Assembly (NCBI GenBank): GCA_947074205.1
Contig: CAMTOQ010000025.1
Coordinates: forward strand, 1 to 44,348
DNA: 44,348 nt
Reading direction: 5' to 3'
DNA from: an uncultured Bacteroides sp.
GTDB taxonomy: Bacteria; Bacteroidota; Bacteroidia; Bacteroidales; Bacteroidaceae
Shown here piece after piece: positions 33,213-41,373 of the stretch; the first letter of the stretch is position 1; each line of letters opens with the position of its first letter. A program made the translations under genes and the position numbers. The notes beneath the pieces are model-generated. The model worked only from the letters and a program-made list of their open reading frames with translations. It was not told the DNA's origin and did not search any database.

Positions 33213-35495
33213 ATGAACAAACTAATTATAATGAATATGAAGAAGAAGATTGCTTATTGGATGATTGCCCTAGGCGTGTTGTTCAGTGCTTGCGATGAAA
33301 CACAAAAACAGGATGCTGGTGTAGACCGCGAGACGGAGAAGAAGATTGAAGCATTAATCAAGAAGATGACGATCGAAGAGAAGTTGGGACAGATGAACCA
33401 AATATCGGCTTGGAGCAATATAGAAGAGATGAGCGGCATGATCAAAGAGGGTCAGGTGGGCTCCATACTCAACGAGGTAGAGCCTAAACGCATCAACGCC
33501 TTGCAAAAGGTGGCTGTAGAGGAGTCGCGACTCGGTATCCCTATATTGATAGCACGCGACGTGATTCACGGCTACCGCACCATCTTCCCTATTCCATTGG
33601 GACAAGGGGCCACATTTAACCCCGCACTAGCCAAGGCTGGCGCACGGGTGGCGGCTATCGAAGCCACCTCGCACGGCATCCGTTGGACTTTTGCACCGAT
33701 GATTGACGTGGCACGCGATCCTCGCTGGGGACGCATTGCCGAAGGTTATGGCGAAGACCCCTACCTCACATCCGTGATGGGTGTGGCTACCATAGAAGGC
33801 TTCCAAACCGATTCGCTAGGCAATCCCACTGCTCTGGCTGCCTGTCCTAAACACTTTGTGGGGTATGGCGCAGCCGAGGGCGGACGCGACTACAACTCTA
33901 CAGGACTTAGCGAGCGTACTTTGCGCAACATCTATTTCCCACCTTTCGAAGCAGCTGTCAAGGCAGGTGCAGCAACCATCATGACCTCGTTCAACGACAA
34001 CGATGGCATACCCTCTACGGGCAATTCGTTCATCTTGCGCGATGTGTTGCGCAGAGAATGGGGCTTCGATGGTATAGTGGTGAGCGACTGGGCATCGGTA
34101 ACCGAGATGATTAACCACGGTTTTGCTGCCGACGCAGCCGAAGCTGCCATGAAAGCAATATCGGCAGGGGTAGATATGGAGATGGTGAGTGCATCGTTTA
34201 TCACAAACGGGCCACAGCTAGCTAAAGAGTACAAGGTTAAGGAGCACGACATCAACAATGCAGTGCGCTGCATCTTGCGCATCAAATTTCGCCTAGGCTT
34301 GTTCGATAATCCTTATGTTAACGAGATGCAGCCCGATGTGCTCTATGCACCTTCGCACTTGGCCGAAGCCAAAGAAGCAGCTACACAATCTGTTATTTTG
34401 TTGAAGAACGACAACAATACACTCCCTGTAAAAAAAGATGTGAAGACCATCTTGGTAACCGGTCCAATGGCCGATGCTCCCTTCGATCAGTTGGGCACAT
34501 GGGTATTCGATGGCGACAAGAATCACTCCATCACCCCATTGCAAGCCCTTCGCCAAATGCTGGGTAGCGATGTACAGGTGATTCACGAGCCTGCTCTCAC
34601 CTATAGCCGCGAGTTGAATACTCCGGGCATAGCCAAAGCGGTGGCCGCTGCGCAACGTGCCGATGTAATTTTAGCATTTGTGGGCGAAGAGGCTATCCTT
34701 TCGGGCGAGGCACACTGCCTAGCCAACCTCAACCTGCAAGGCGATCAGAGCCAACTCATCAAGGCCCTAGCCAAGACAGGTAAACCGGTGGTTACTACCG
34801 TGATGGCGGGGCGCCCACTCTGTATTGGCGAAGAGGTAGAAGTCTCGTCGGCAGTGCTCTACGCATTCCATCCCGGCACAATGGGTGGACCCGCTTTGGC
34901 CGACCTCATTATGGGAGTAGCCAATCCTAGCGGCAAGACACCTGTTACCTTCCCTAAAGTGGTAGGGCAAGTGCCTATTTTCTATGCACATCATAGCACA
35001 GGTCGCCCTTTCAATGGCACAGAGACATTGATTCACGATATCCCAGCCGAAGCAGGACAAACCTCTTTGGGTTGTACTTGCTACTATCTGGATGCTGGTT
35101 TCCACCCACTCTTCCCATTTGGATACGGTCTGTCCTACACCACTTTCGAGTATGGTGCAGTGCAGCTTTCGGCTACACAAGTAAAGAAGGATGATACAAT
35201 GACTATCGAGTTCGACCTCACCAATACGGGAAGCGTAGTAGGCACAGAGGTGGTACAACTCTATGTACAAGATATCGTAGGGTCGGTAACTCGCCCCGTA
35301 AAAGAGTTGAAACGATTTGAGCGCATCACACTCCAGCCCGGCGAAAAGCAACGCGTGAAATTTACTCTACCCATCGAGGAGCTCGCCTTCTGGAACATCG
35401 ATATGAAGAAGGTGGTTGAGCCTGGTGATTTCAAACTATGGGTGGCCAAGGATAGCCAAAGCGGCGAAGCAGTGAACTTTAAAGTGGTGGAATAA
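33213..35495 (+). CDS. GH3 beta-glucosidase
   Basis: A 760-residue family 3 glycoside hydrolase with a lipoprotein-like signal (MIALGVLFSAC). Start candidates are ATG 33213, 33231 and 33237; the last two place the signal better and the first is the longest. The (beta/alpha)8 domain has ARDVIHGYRTIFPIPLGQ, IDVARDPRWGRIAEGYGEDP, CPKHFVGYGAAEGGRDYN and the nucleophile Asp292 in GIVVSDWASVTE. The alpha/beta sandwich (ATQSVILLKNDNNTLPVKK) and the fibronectin-III-like end (FPFGYGLSYTTFEYG onwards) complete the usual three-domain layout. It releases glucose from the non-reducing end of short beta-glucans made by GH16, most likely in the periplasm. It starts 5 bp after the GH16 stop, the last gene of the operon. 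Confidence 0.95.
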   Translation: MNKLIIMNMKKKIAYWMIALGVLFSACDETQKQDAGVDRETEKKIEALIKKMTIEEKLGQMNQISAWSNIEEMSGMIKEGQVGSILNEVEPKRINALQKVAVEESRLGIPILIARDVIHGYRTIFPIPLGQGATFNPALAKAGARVAAIEATSHGIRWTFAPMIDVARDPRWGRIAEGYGEDPYLTSVMGVATIEGFQTDSLGNPTALAACPKHFVGYGAAEGGRDYNSTGLSERTLRNIYFPPFEAAVKAGAATIMTSFNDNDGIPSTGNSFILRDVLRREWGFDGIVVSDWASVTEMINHGFAADAAEAAMKAISAGVDMEMVSASFITNGPQLAKEYKVKEHDINNAVRCILRIKFRLGLFDNPYVNEMQPDVLYAPSHLAEAKEAATQSVILLKNDNNTLPVKKDVKTILVTGPMADAPFDQLGTWVFDGDKNHSITPLQALRQMLGSDVQVIHEPALTYSRELNTPGIAKAVAAAQRADVILAFVGEEAILSGEAHCLANLNLQGDQSQLIKALAKTGKPVVTTVMAGRPLCIGEEVEVSSAVLYAFHPGTMGGPALADLIMGVANPSGKTPVTFPKVVGQVPIFYAHHSTGRPFNGTETLIHDIPAEAGQTSLGCTCYYLDAGFHPLFPFGYGLSYTTFEYGAVQLSATQVKKDDTMTIEFDLTNTGSVVGTEVVQLYVQDIVGSVTRPVKELKRFERITLQPGEKQRVKFTLPIEELAFWNIDMKKVVEPGDFKLWVAKDSQSGEAVNFKVVE

Positions 35496-35518
35496 TATAG
35501 TGTTTTTCATAGCGAGTG

Positions 35519-35544
35519 GCAGATGTGAGTGTATAGACATCTGC
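35519..35544. repeat. 8-bp hairpin after GH3
   Basis: GCAGATGT (35519-35526) and ACATCTGC (35537-35544) form a perfect hairpin with a 10-nt loop, just downstream of the GH3 stop. No T-run follows. It may assist termination at the stronger hairpin downstream. Confidence 0.45.
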
Positions 35545-35569
35545 TAAACAGTGCACGGCAAAATATAAT

Positions 35570-35611
35570 AGCCTCTTCTGTATCAGTCTTTTTGGCTGTG
35601 CAGAAGGGGCT
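35570..35611. terminator. Bidirectional terminator between GH3 and doxX
   Basis: AGCCTCTTCTG (35570-35580) pairs with CAGAAGGGGCT (35601-35611) with one wobble. AT-rich sequence lies on both sides, and the element sits between convergent genes, so it can serve both strands. Confidence 0.65.
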
Positions 35612-35646
35612 AATTGTTATATCGAAAAACTGCATTTACTGGCTAG

Positions 35647-35734
35647 CCCTACTCACCGAGCAGGCAAAGGCTAGCCACCGAGCTGGCAAGGGCTACTCAG
35701 CAAGCTGACTAAGGCTACCCAACAAACAGTTGAT
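35647..35734. repeat. Four imperfect 22-bp tandem repeats
   Basis: Units begin at 35647, 35669, 35691 and 35713, each 22 bp. Units 1 and 2 share CACCGAGC and GGCAA; units 2 to 4 begin GGCTA. The fourth unit overlaps the 3' end of the DoxX gene, and its GGCTA supplies that gene's TAG stop on the minus strand. The spacer contains no gene. Confidence 0.65.
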
Positions 35735-36134
35735 CTATAGCGAATCTGCCGGGGCCTGCTAGAAACATAAAGATGTAAATTATGAGGTAAAGAAACGGTA
35801 GCTCTCGCTCCAATAAAGGGGCTTTACGTAAGGCCACAAAGCAGGCAGCATACATAGTAAAAATCATAGGTAGCAGGGCTAAACGGTACAGAAAACCAAA
35901 AACAAAACCCACCGAGCAAACAAGCTCCCCAAAAATAGCAAGCATTAGTGAGGTCTTGGAACTCATACCAAATAGAGCCGGAAATTCGAGCGACAGAGAT
36001 TTAAAGCTGAGACATTTCTGGATACCATGATACATCATGAGGCTACCGAATACGATACGTGCAGCTAGCAGAAACACCGACACTGATGTAGCATCTGGAG
36101 TAGTGGGGAAAAGAAAATTAGTAAGTCCGTCCAT
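35715..36134 (-). CDS. DoxX-family membrane protein
   Basis: A 139-residue protein with four membrane helices. The family pattern appears as AARIVFGSLMMYHGIQKC in the first helix region, then LMLAIFGELVCSVGFVFGF and PMIFTMYAACFVALR, and FLYLIIYIFMFLAGPGRFAI near the end. DoxX proteins are small integral membrane proteins of mostly unknown biochemical role, linked to sulfur or redox metabolism in some organisms. This is the only confident minus-strand gene in the window, convergent with the beta-glucan operon and divergent from parC. Its stop codon lies inside a 22-bp tandem repeat. Start ATG 36134; TAGGTTTG (36181-36188, minus strand) is a plausible -7 box. Confidence 0.87.
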   Translation of the reverse strand: MDGLTNFLFPTTPDATSVSVFLLAARIVFGSLMMYHGIQKCLSFKSLSLEFPALFGMSSKTSLMLAIFGELVCSVGFVFGFLYRLALLPMIFTMYAACFVALRKAPLLERELPFLYLIIYIFMFLAGPGRFAIDQLFVG

Positions 36135-36180
36135 CGTTAATTCTTTTAATGTAATACATTCTATCTGATACGGTTTTAAA

Positions 36181-36188
36181 CAAACCTA
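36181..36188 (-). promoter_or_regulatory. -7 element for doxX
   Basis: Read on the minus strand this is TAGGTTTG, matching TAnnTTTG, 46 bp before the start codon. A -33 element is not clear. Confidence 0.35.
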
Positions 36189-36307
36189 CCACCCGCTTAG
36201 TTCGATGCGAACAATATGGACTCTATACTTTCTATAAAAGATGAATCATCGGCCCTTGTGTGCCGAAATAAATCTTAAGGACACAGAAGTTTATGGAATG
36301 AATTTTG

Positions 36308-36315
36308 TATTTTTG
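36308..36315 (+). promoter_or_regulatory. -7 element for parC
   Basis: TATTTTTG matches TAnnTTTG; the predicted start near 36322 gives a leader of about 75 nt. No exact TTTG at -33. Confidence 0.45.
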
Positions 36316-36397
36316 CCTGCAAAGGTCTATTTAATAAAGTAAACTAAAAGATATATCTGCTGCTAAATAAAGTGGCAGATAATTTTGGCAAAAATAT

Positions 36398-39052
36398 ATG
36401 AGTGAAGAAAACAACGAGCTACCCGAAAACCATTCGGATTATAAACCTGCAGAAAAACTAAACGAGAACATCAAACATCAGTTGACTGGGATGTATCAGA
36501 GCTGGTTCTTGGATTATGCGTCTTACGTAATCCTAGAGCGTGCTGTGCCTCACATATTGGATGGGTTGAAGCCTGTGCAACGACGCATCTTACACTCCAT
36601 GAAACGCCTCGATGATGGACGCTACAACAAGGTGGCCAACATTGTGGGACATACGATGCAGTTTCACCCTCACGGGGATGCCTCGATTGGAGATGCATTG
36701 GTACAGCTGGGTCAGAAGGACTTGCTGGTAGACTGCCAAGGTAACTGGGGTAACATCCTTACGGGAGATGGTGCAGCAGCACCTCGTTACATCGAAGCTC
36801 GTTTGTCTAAGTTTGCGCTCGATGTGGTGTTCAATCCTAAAACCACCGAGTGGAAACTGTCGTATGACGGACGTAACAAGGAGCCTATCACGCTGCCAAT
36901 GAAGTTCCCATTGCTACTAGCACAGGGAGTAGAAGGTATCGCTGTAGGTCTGTCGTCGAAAATTTTGCCACACAACTTCAACGAACTATGTGATGCAGCT
37001 GTGAGCTACCTCGGTGGCGAGCCTTTTAAACTCTATCCCGACTTTCAGACGGGAGGGTCTATCGATGTATCCAAATATAACGATGGCGAGCGTGGCGGAT
37101 CGGTAAAGATCCGTGCTAAGATCAACAAAATTGATAATAAGACGCTAGCTATCACCGAAATTCCTTATGGCAAAACGACCTCTTCGGTTATCGAATCGAT
37201 ACTTAGAGCAGTAGACAAAGGGAAGATAAAAGTACGCAAGGTAGATGATAACACATCGGCCAACGTAGAGATCTTGGTGCATCTAGCGCCCGGTGTATCA
37301 TCGGATAAGACGATTGATGCCCTCTATGCCTTTACCGATTGCGAAGTGAGCATATCGCCCAACTGCTGTGTGATTGACGAGAACCGTCCGCACTTCTTGA
37401 AGGTGAGCGATGTGCTAAAGACATCGGCCGATCACACGCTAGAGATGTTGAAACTGGAGCTGGAGATTCGTCGCGGCGAATTGATGGAATCGCTTCACTT
37501 TGCATCATTAGAGAAGATATTTATCGAAGAACGTATCTACAAAGATAAGGAGTTCGAACAAGCGAAAAGTATGGATGCTGCTTGCGCCCATATCGACAAA
37601 CGATTAACGCCTTTCTACCCGAGCTTTATCCGCGAGGTGACGAAAGAGGACATCTTGCGCCTTATGGAGATCAAGATGGGCCGTATCTTGAAGTTCAACA
37701 CCGACAAGGCGGAAGAATTTATAGCTAAGACCAAAGCCGAAGTAGCCGAAATCGACAATCATCTGGCTCACATTGTGAACTACACCATAGATTGGTTCAA
37801 GATGCTGAAAGAGAAGTACGGCAAAAACTTCCCTCGTTTAACCGAGCTACGCAACTTCGATACCATCGAGGCTACTAAGGTAGTAGAGGCCAACGAAAAG
37901 CTTTACATCAACCGCGAAGAGGGCTTTATCGGTACCTCACTCAAGAAGAACGAATTTGTGGCCAACTGCTCGGATCTTGATGATGTGATCATCTTCTTCC
38001 GCAACGGTAAGGTGCTTGTTACTCCCGTGGCCGACAAGAAGTTTGTAGGGAAAAATATTCTCTACCTCAATGTGTTCAAGAAAAACGATAAACGCACCAT
38101 CTACAACGTGGCCTACCGCGATGGCAAAGATGGCACAACTTATATCAAGCGATTTGCCGTGACATCGGTGATTCGCGACCGCGAGTACGATATCACACAA
38201 GGCACAGAAGATTCGCGTATCACCTACTTCACAGCCAACCCCAATGGTGAGGCCGAGATCATCAAGGTGACACTAAAACCCAACCCACGTGTGCGTCGCA
38301 TCACCTTTGAACGCGATTTCAGCGAAATCAGCATCAAGGGCCGACAAGCGCAAGGGGTAATATTGACCCGCCTACCGATTCAGAAGATCAGTCTAAAACA
38401 GAAGGGTGCTTCTACTCTGGGAGGACGTAAAGTGTGGTTCGACCGCGATGTGTTGCGTTTGAACTACGATGCACGTGGCGAGTTCTTAGGCGAGTTCCAA
38501 AGCGACGACCAAATATTGGTGGTGCTCAACAATGGAGAGTTCTATACCACCAACTTCGATGTGAGCAATCACTATGAAGACCAGATACGCGTGATCGAGA
38601 AGTACGATCCACACAAGATATGGACAGCAGCGCTCTATGATGCCGATCAGCAAAACTATCCTTATCTGAAACGTTTCAACTTCGAGGCTACTGCGCGCAA
38701 GCAAAACTATATGGGCGAGAACCGAGCTAGCAGATTGATTCTACTGACTGACGAATACTACCCACGATTTGAGGTACTGTTTGGCGGCAGCGACAATTTC
38801 CGCGAGCCTCTCATCATAGATGCCGAAGAGTTTATTGCGGTAAAAGGATTCAAAGCGAAGGGAAAACGCATTACCACCTTCACAATAGAGACGGTGAACG
38901 AACTAGAACCAACTCGACAATATATTCCTGAAGAGACTCCTGAAGGAGAAGCTGAAACCGAGGATCAACCCAACGTCACTGAGCTAGCTGGTACCGACGA
39001 CATGCCCAACATCGATGTGATGGACGGCCAGATGAGTTTCCTTAAGGAGTAA
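36398..39052 (+). CDS. parC: DNA topoisomerase IV subunit A (ParC / GyrA-like)
   Basis: An 884-residue type IIA topoisomerase A subunit, the cutting and rejoining subunit that unlinks replicated chromosomes with ParE. The breakage-reunion domain begins YASYVILERAVPHILDGLKP and QRRILHSMKRLDDGR, and has the quinolone-region motif FHPHGDASIGDALVQLGQ and the active-site Tyr131 in GDGAAAPRYIEARLS. A long coiled-coil gate region follows (LEMLKLELEIRRGELMES). The C-terminal domain is of the ParC kind, without the canonical GyrA box (QRRGGKG). It ends with an acidic tail (EETPEGEAETEDQPN). The residue matching E. coli GyrA Ser83 is Ala95; Asp99 matches Asp87. No parE lies next to it in this window. 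It is followed by a DUF3316 gene 21 bp downstream. Confidence 0.93.
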   Translation: MSEENNELPENHSDYKPAEKLNENIKHQLTGMYQSWFLDYASYVILERAVPHILDGLKPVQRRILHSMKRLDDGRYNKVANIVGHTMQFHPHGDASIGDALVQLGQKDLLVDCQGNWGNILTGDGAAAPRYIEARLSKFALDVVFNPKTTEWKLSYDGRNKEPITLPMKFPLLLAQGVEGIAVGLSSKILPHNFNELCDAAVSYLGGEPFKLYPDFQTGGSIDVSKYNDGERGGSVKIRAKINKIDNKTLAITEIPYGKTTSSVIESILRAVDKGKIKVRKVDDNTSANVEILVHLAPGVSSDKTIDALYAFTDCEVSISPNCCVIDENRPHFLKVSDVLKTSADHTLEMLKLELEIRRGELMESLHFASLEKIFIEERIYKDKEFEQAKSMDAACAHIDKRLTPFYPSFIREVTKEDILRLMEIKMGRILKFNTDKAEEFIAKTKAEVAEIDNHLAHIVNYTIDWFKMLKEKYGKNFPRLTELRNFDTIEATKVVEANEKLYINREEGFIGTSLKKNEFVANCSDLDDVIIFFRNGKVLVTPVADKKFVGKNILYLNVFKKNDKRTIYNVAYRDGKDGTTYIKRFAVTSVIRDREYDITQGTEDSRITYFTANPNGEAEIIKVTLKPNPRVRRITFERDFSEISIKGRQAQGVILTRLPIQKISLKQKGASTLGGRKVWFDRDVLRLNYDARGEFLGEFQSDDQILVVLNNGEFYTTNFDVSNHYEDQIRVIEKYDPHKIWTAALYDADQQNYPYLKRFNFEATARKQNYMGENRASRLILLTDEYYPRFEVLFGGSDNFREPLIIDAEEFIAVKGFKAKGKRITTFTIETVNELEPTRQYIPEETPEGEAETEDQPNVTELAGTDDMPNIDVMDGQMSFLKE

Positions 39053-39073
39053 ATCTTCTATAGAATACTATTA

Positions 39074-39943
39074 ATGACAAAAGACAAACTGAAATACCTT
39101 GTTGCTGCTGTGGGTTGCCTGCTCGTTTGGAGTGCTCAACCCGCTTTGGCACAAGAGGGCGAAGCGCTAAAAGCCTCACGCTACGTGACACGGGCTACCT
39201 CGTACGGCTTTGGCTACACCAATGTATTTGATACTTACCTATCACCCCAAGCTTACAAAGGAGCGGAGTTTCGCGTGATGCGTGAATCGATGCGCATGAC
39301 CAACCTCTTTGATGGCAACGTATCGGTGCAAACCATGTTTCAAGGCAATCTGAGCTATTCGCACAACCGTGCCGATAACAACAACATGTTTTCGGGACTA
39401 TTCAACTGGAACTATGGTTTGCACTACCAGTTTAAGGTGGCACCGGGACTCAAAATATTGGCTGGAGCTGTAGCCGACCTCAATGGAGGCTTTATCTACA
39501 ACCTGCGCAACATGAACAACCCTGCGTCGGCTAGAGCTTTTATCAACCTCGACGCTTCGGCAATGGCCATCTGGCATACCCGAATTAAGACGTATCCCAT
39601 CACCTTGCGCTATCAAGTAAACGCGCCTGTAATGGGAGTGATGTTCTCTCCTCACTACGGTCAGTCGTACTACGAAATATTCTCGCTAGGCAACTGGGAT
39701 GGTGTAGTGAAGTTTACCTCAATCCACAACCAACCCTCGCTACGTCAGTGGCTGACTGTGGATTTTCCGGTGCGCTACACTAAGCTGCGCGTGAGCTATG
39801 TGGCCGACATACAACAATCGAAAGTAAATGGACTCAAGACCCACGTATACTCGCATATCTTTATGCTAGGCTTCGTGAAAGAGTTTTATAGTATAAAAGA
39901 GAAATGGGGCAACAAGCAGCCATCATCGCTGCAAGCCTACTAA
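39074..39943 (+). CDS. DUF3316 family secreted/outer-membrane protein
   Basis: A 289-residue protein with a signal peptide (about 1-26, ending QPALAQEG). The mature chain has many alternating-hydrophobic strands and aromatic residues (LFNWNYGLHYQFKVAPGLKI; AIWHTRIKTYPITLRYQVNA; MGVMFSPHYGQSYYEIF), consistent with an outer-membrane beta-barrel. It resembles Bacteroidetes DUF3316 proteins, whose function is unknown; this assignment is from memory of family style. It lies 21 bp after parC and about 50 bp before an S41 peptidase, so the three may be co-transcribed. The frame is complete and ends at TAA 39941-39943. Confidence 0.75.
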   Translation: MTKDKLKYLVAAVGCLLVWSAQPALAQEGEALKASRYVTRATSYGFGYTNVFDTYLSPQAYKGAEFRVMRESMRMTNLFDGNVSVQTMFQGNLSYSHNRADNNNMFSGLFNWNYGLHYQFKVAPGLKILAGAVADLNGGFIYNLRNMNNPASARAFINLDASAMAIWHTRIKTYPITLRYQVNAPVMGVMFSPHYGQSYYEIFSLGNWDGVVKFTSIHNQPSLRQWLTVDFPVRYTKLRVSYVADIQQSKVNGLKTHVYSHIFMLGFVKEFYSIKEKWGNKQPSSLQAY

Positions 39944-39993
39944 ACCAAAACCTAACTGTATTTATCAACTTATTTGTTTTTTTCTTAACCCAA

Positions 39994-41013
39994 ATGAAGT
40001 ATAAGCTAAAACATATCCTTTTAATCTTCTTCGCCACGACACTAGGGCTTAGCTCGTGTATCACCGAAGATAGCTTTGACAACGATCCGTATGGCAACTT
40101 CGATCAGCTATGGCAAATCATAGACGAGAAATATTGCTACCTTGACTATAAAGGGATTGACTGGGATGCTATGGGCCGTAAGTACCGCAGCCGTCTATCG
40201 GCCGACATGTCCAAGGAGAACCTTTTTGAGGTGATGGACAGCTTGCTCTATCAGCTTAAAGATGGACACGTCAACCTTAGCGCCTCGTTCAATCAAACAC
40301 GCTTCGACTTCTGGGGCGATAGTCCGCGCAATTTTACCGAAGCCATCATTGAAAACAGCAACTACCTAGGCAATGACTATCGACGCGCCGCAGGCATGAA
40401 ATATAAGATACTCAGTGACAACATCGGTTACATTTACTACGAAAGTTTCTCGTATGGCGTGGGCGATGGCAATCTCGACGAGGTATTGAGCTACCTAGCC
40501 GTATGCGATGGCCTCATCATAGATGTTCGTCAAAACGGTGGGGGCAACCTGACCAACTCGACTAAAATTGCTGCCCGCTTCACCAACGAGAAGGTACATA
40601 CGGGCTATATACAACATAAAACCGGCACCGGTCACAATGATTTCTCAGAGCCTTATGCAGTATATGTAGAGCCGTCATCGCGCATTAAATGGCAAAAACC
40701 GGCAGTTGTGCTCAGCAATAGACACTCGTATAGTGCCACCAATGACTTTATAAATAGCATGCGCTATATGCCCAACACTATAATTATGGGAGATACTAGT
40801 GGCGGTGGTTCGGGAATGCCCTTCAGTTCGGAGCTTCCAAATGGTTGGAGTGTTAGATTTTCTGCAAGTCCACACCTAGATCGCGACAAACAGCACACAG
40901 AATTTGGTATAACACCTGATATTAAGGTAGATATGACTTTAGAAGATCAGCTAAATGGCTATGACACCATCATAGAAGCGGCTCGCGAATATCTGCGTAG
41001 CGAAAAAATATAG
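39994..41013 (+). CDS. S41-family peptidase lipoprotein
   Basis: A 339-residue lipoprotein from ATG 39994 (signal LIFFATTLGLSSC, then ITEDSFDND). The frame is open upstream to 39904, overlapping the previous gene, but the signal peptide fixes the start. Residues about 30-110 are the N-terminal helical domain, including LYQLKDGHVNLSAS with the DGH motif. The S41 core has GYIYYESFSYG, DGLIIDVRQNGGGNL, and the serine-nucleophile region SYSATNDF (Ser247) followed by IIMGDTSGGGSG. In CtpA-type enzymes a lysine stands 25 residues after the serine; here that place is glycine, so a serine-histidine arrangement using the DGH motif is more likely. It probably cleaves peptides in the periplasm or on the surface; substrate unknown. 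Confidence 0.88.
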   Translation: MKYKLKHILLIFFATTLGLSSCITEDSFDNDPYGNFDQLWQIIDEKYCYLDYKGIDWDAMGRKYRSRLSADMSKENLFEVMDSLLYQLKDGHVNLSASFNQTRFDFWGDSPRNFTEAIIENSNYLGNDYRRAAGMKYKILSDNIGYIYYESFSYGVGDGNLDEVLSYLAVCDGLIIDVRQNGGGNLTNSTKIAARFTNEKVHTGYIQHKTGTGHNDFSEPYAVYVEPSSRIKWQKPAVVLSNRHSYSATNDFINSMRYMPNTIIMGDTSGGGSGMPFSSELPNGWSVRFSASPHLDRDKQHTEFGITPDIKVDMTLEDQLNGYDTIIEAAREYLRSEKI

Positions 41014-41040
41014 CAGAAATACAAAAAAAGTAGTACAATG

Positions 41041-41071
41041 TTTGCAAGTTCAGAAAAAAGCCATACCTTTG
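41041..41071 (+). promoter_or_regulatory. Full-consensus promoter of the tRNA-Leu gene
   Basis: TTTG at 41041-41044, 19 nt, TACCTTTG at 41064-41071: an exact -33/-7 pair. The predicted start lies about 20 nt before the mature tRNA. Confidence 0.75.
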
Positions 41072-41097
41072 CAACGCTTTAGGAAACAAAAGCACTT

Positions 41098-41179
41098 GCG
41101 GATGTGGCGTAATTGGTAGCCGCGCTAGACTTAGGATCTAGTGTCTCGCGACGTGGGGGTTCGAGTCCCTTCATCCGCA
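41098..41179 (+). tRNA. tRNA-Leu (anticodon UAG)
   Basis: An 82-nt tRNA. The acceptor stem is GCGGATG/CATCCGC with discriminator A at 41179. The anticodon stem CTAGA/TCTAG encloses loop CTTAGGA with anticodon TAG. There is a long variable arm (class II, as for leucine) and a T-arm with GGTTCGAGTCC. CCA is not encoded. A full promoter lies upstream and an integrase gene begins 195 bp downstream. Confidence 0.95.
41155..41179. other. Likely attachment site at the tRNA 3' end
   Basis: The T-arm and acceptor 3' half of tRNA-Leu is the usual crossover site for tyrosine-recombinase elements, and the integrase gene lies just downstream and reads away from the tRNA. No second copy was seen in this window; the other end should lie beyond 44348. 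Inferred from position. Confidence 0.45.
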
Positions 41180-41205
41180 CATTTCAAAAGTTTTTTAGAA
41201 GTAAA

Positions 41206-41239
41206 AACCCGCTTAAATTACAGTTTAAGCGGGTTTTTT
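41206..41239 (+). terminator. Intrinsic terminator after tRNA-Leu
   Basis: AACCCGCTTAAA (41206-41217) pairs perfectly with TTTAAGCGGGTT (41224-41235) around a 6-nt loop, followed by a T-run to 41239. The complementary A-run lets it also work on the other strand. Confidence 0.85.
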
Positions 41240-41373
41240 GTTGTACCCTATAAAGCATTGAGAAATATTTATACACTTTCTCGGTGCCTTATTCGGTGAC
41301 TAGATTGTTCGCAAACCCGCTATTTTAGCCATATTACAAGAATTTTTTTACTCACACTTAAAAATCTTGTTTT

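Noticed and set aside
34767..35351. 194-residue minus-strand frame opposite GH3
   Set aside because: Antisense to conserved GH3 motifs; no independent evidence.
39904..39993. Upstream start of the S41 peptidase overlapping the DUF3316 gene
   Set aside because: The signal peptide with lipobox begins at 39994; the upstream residues would bury it.
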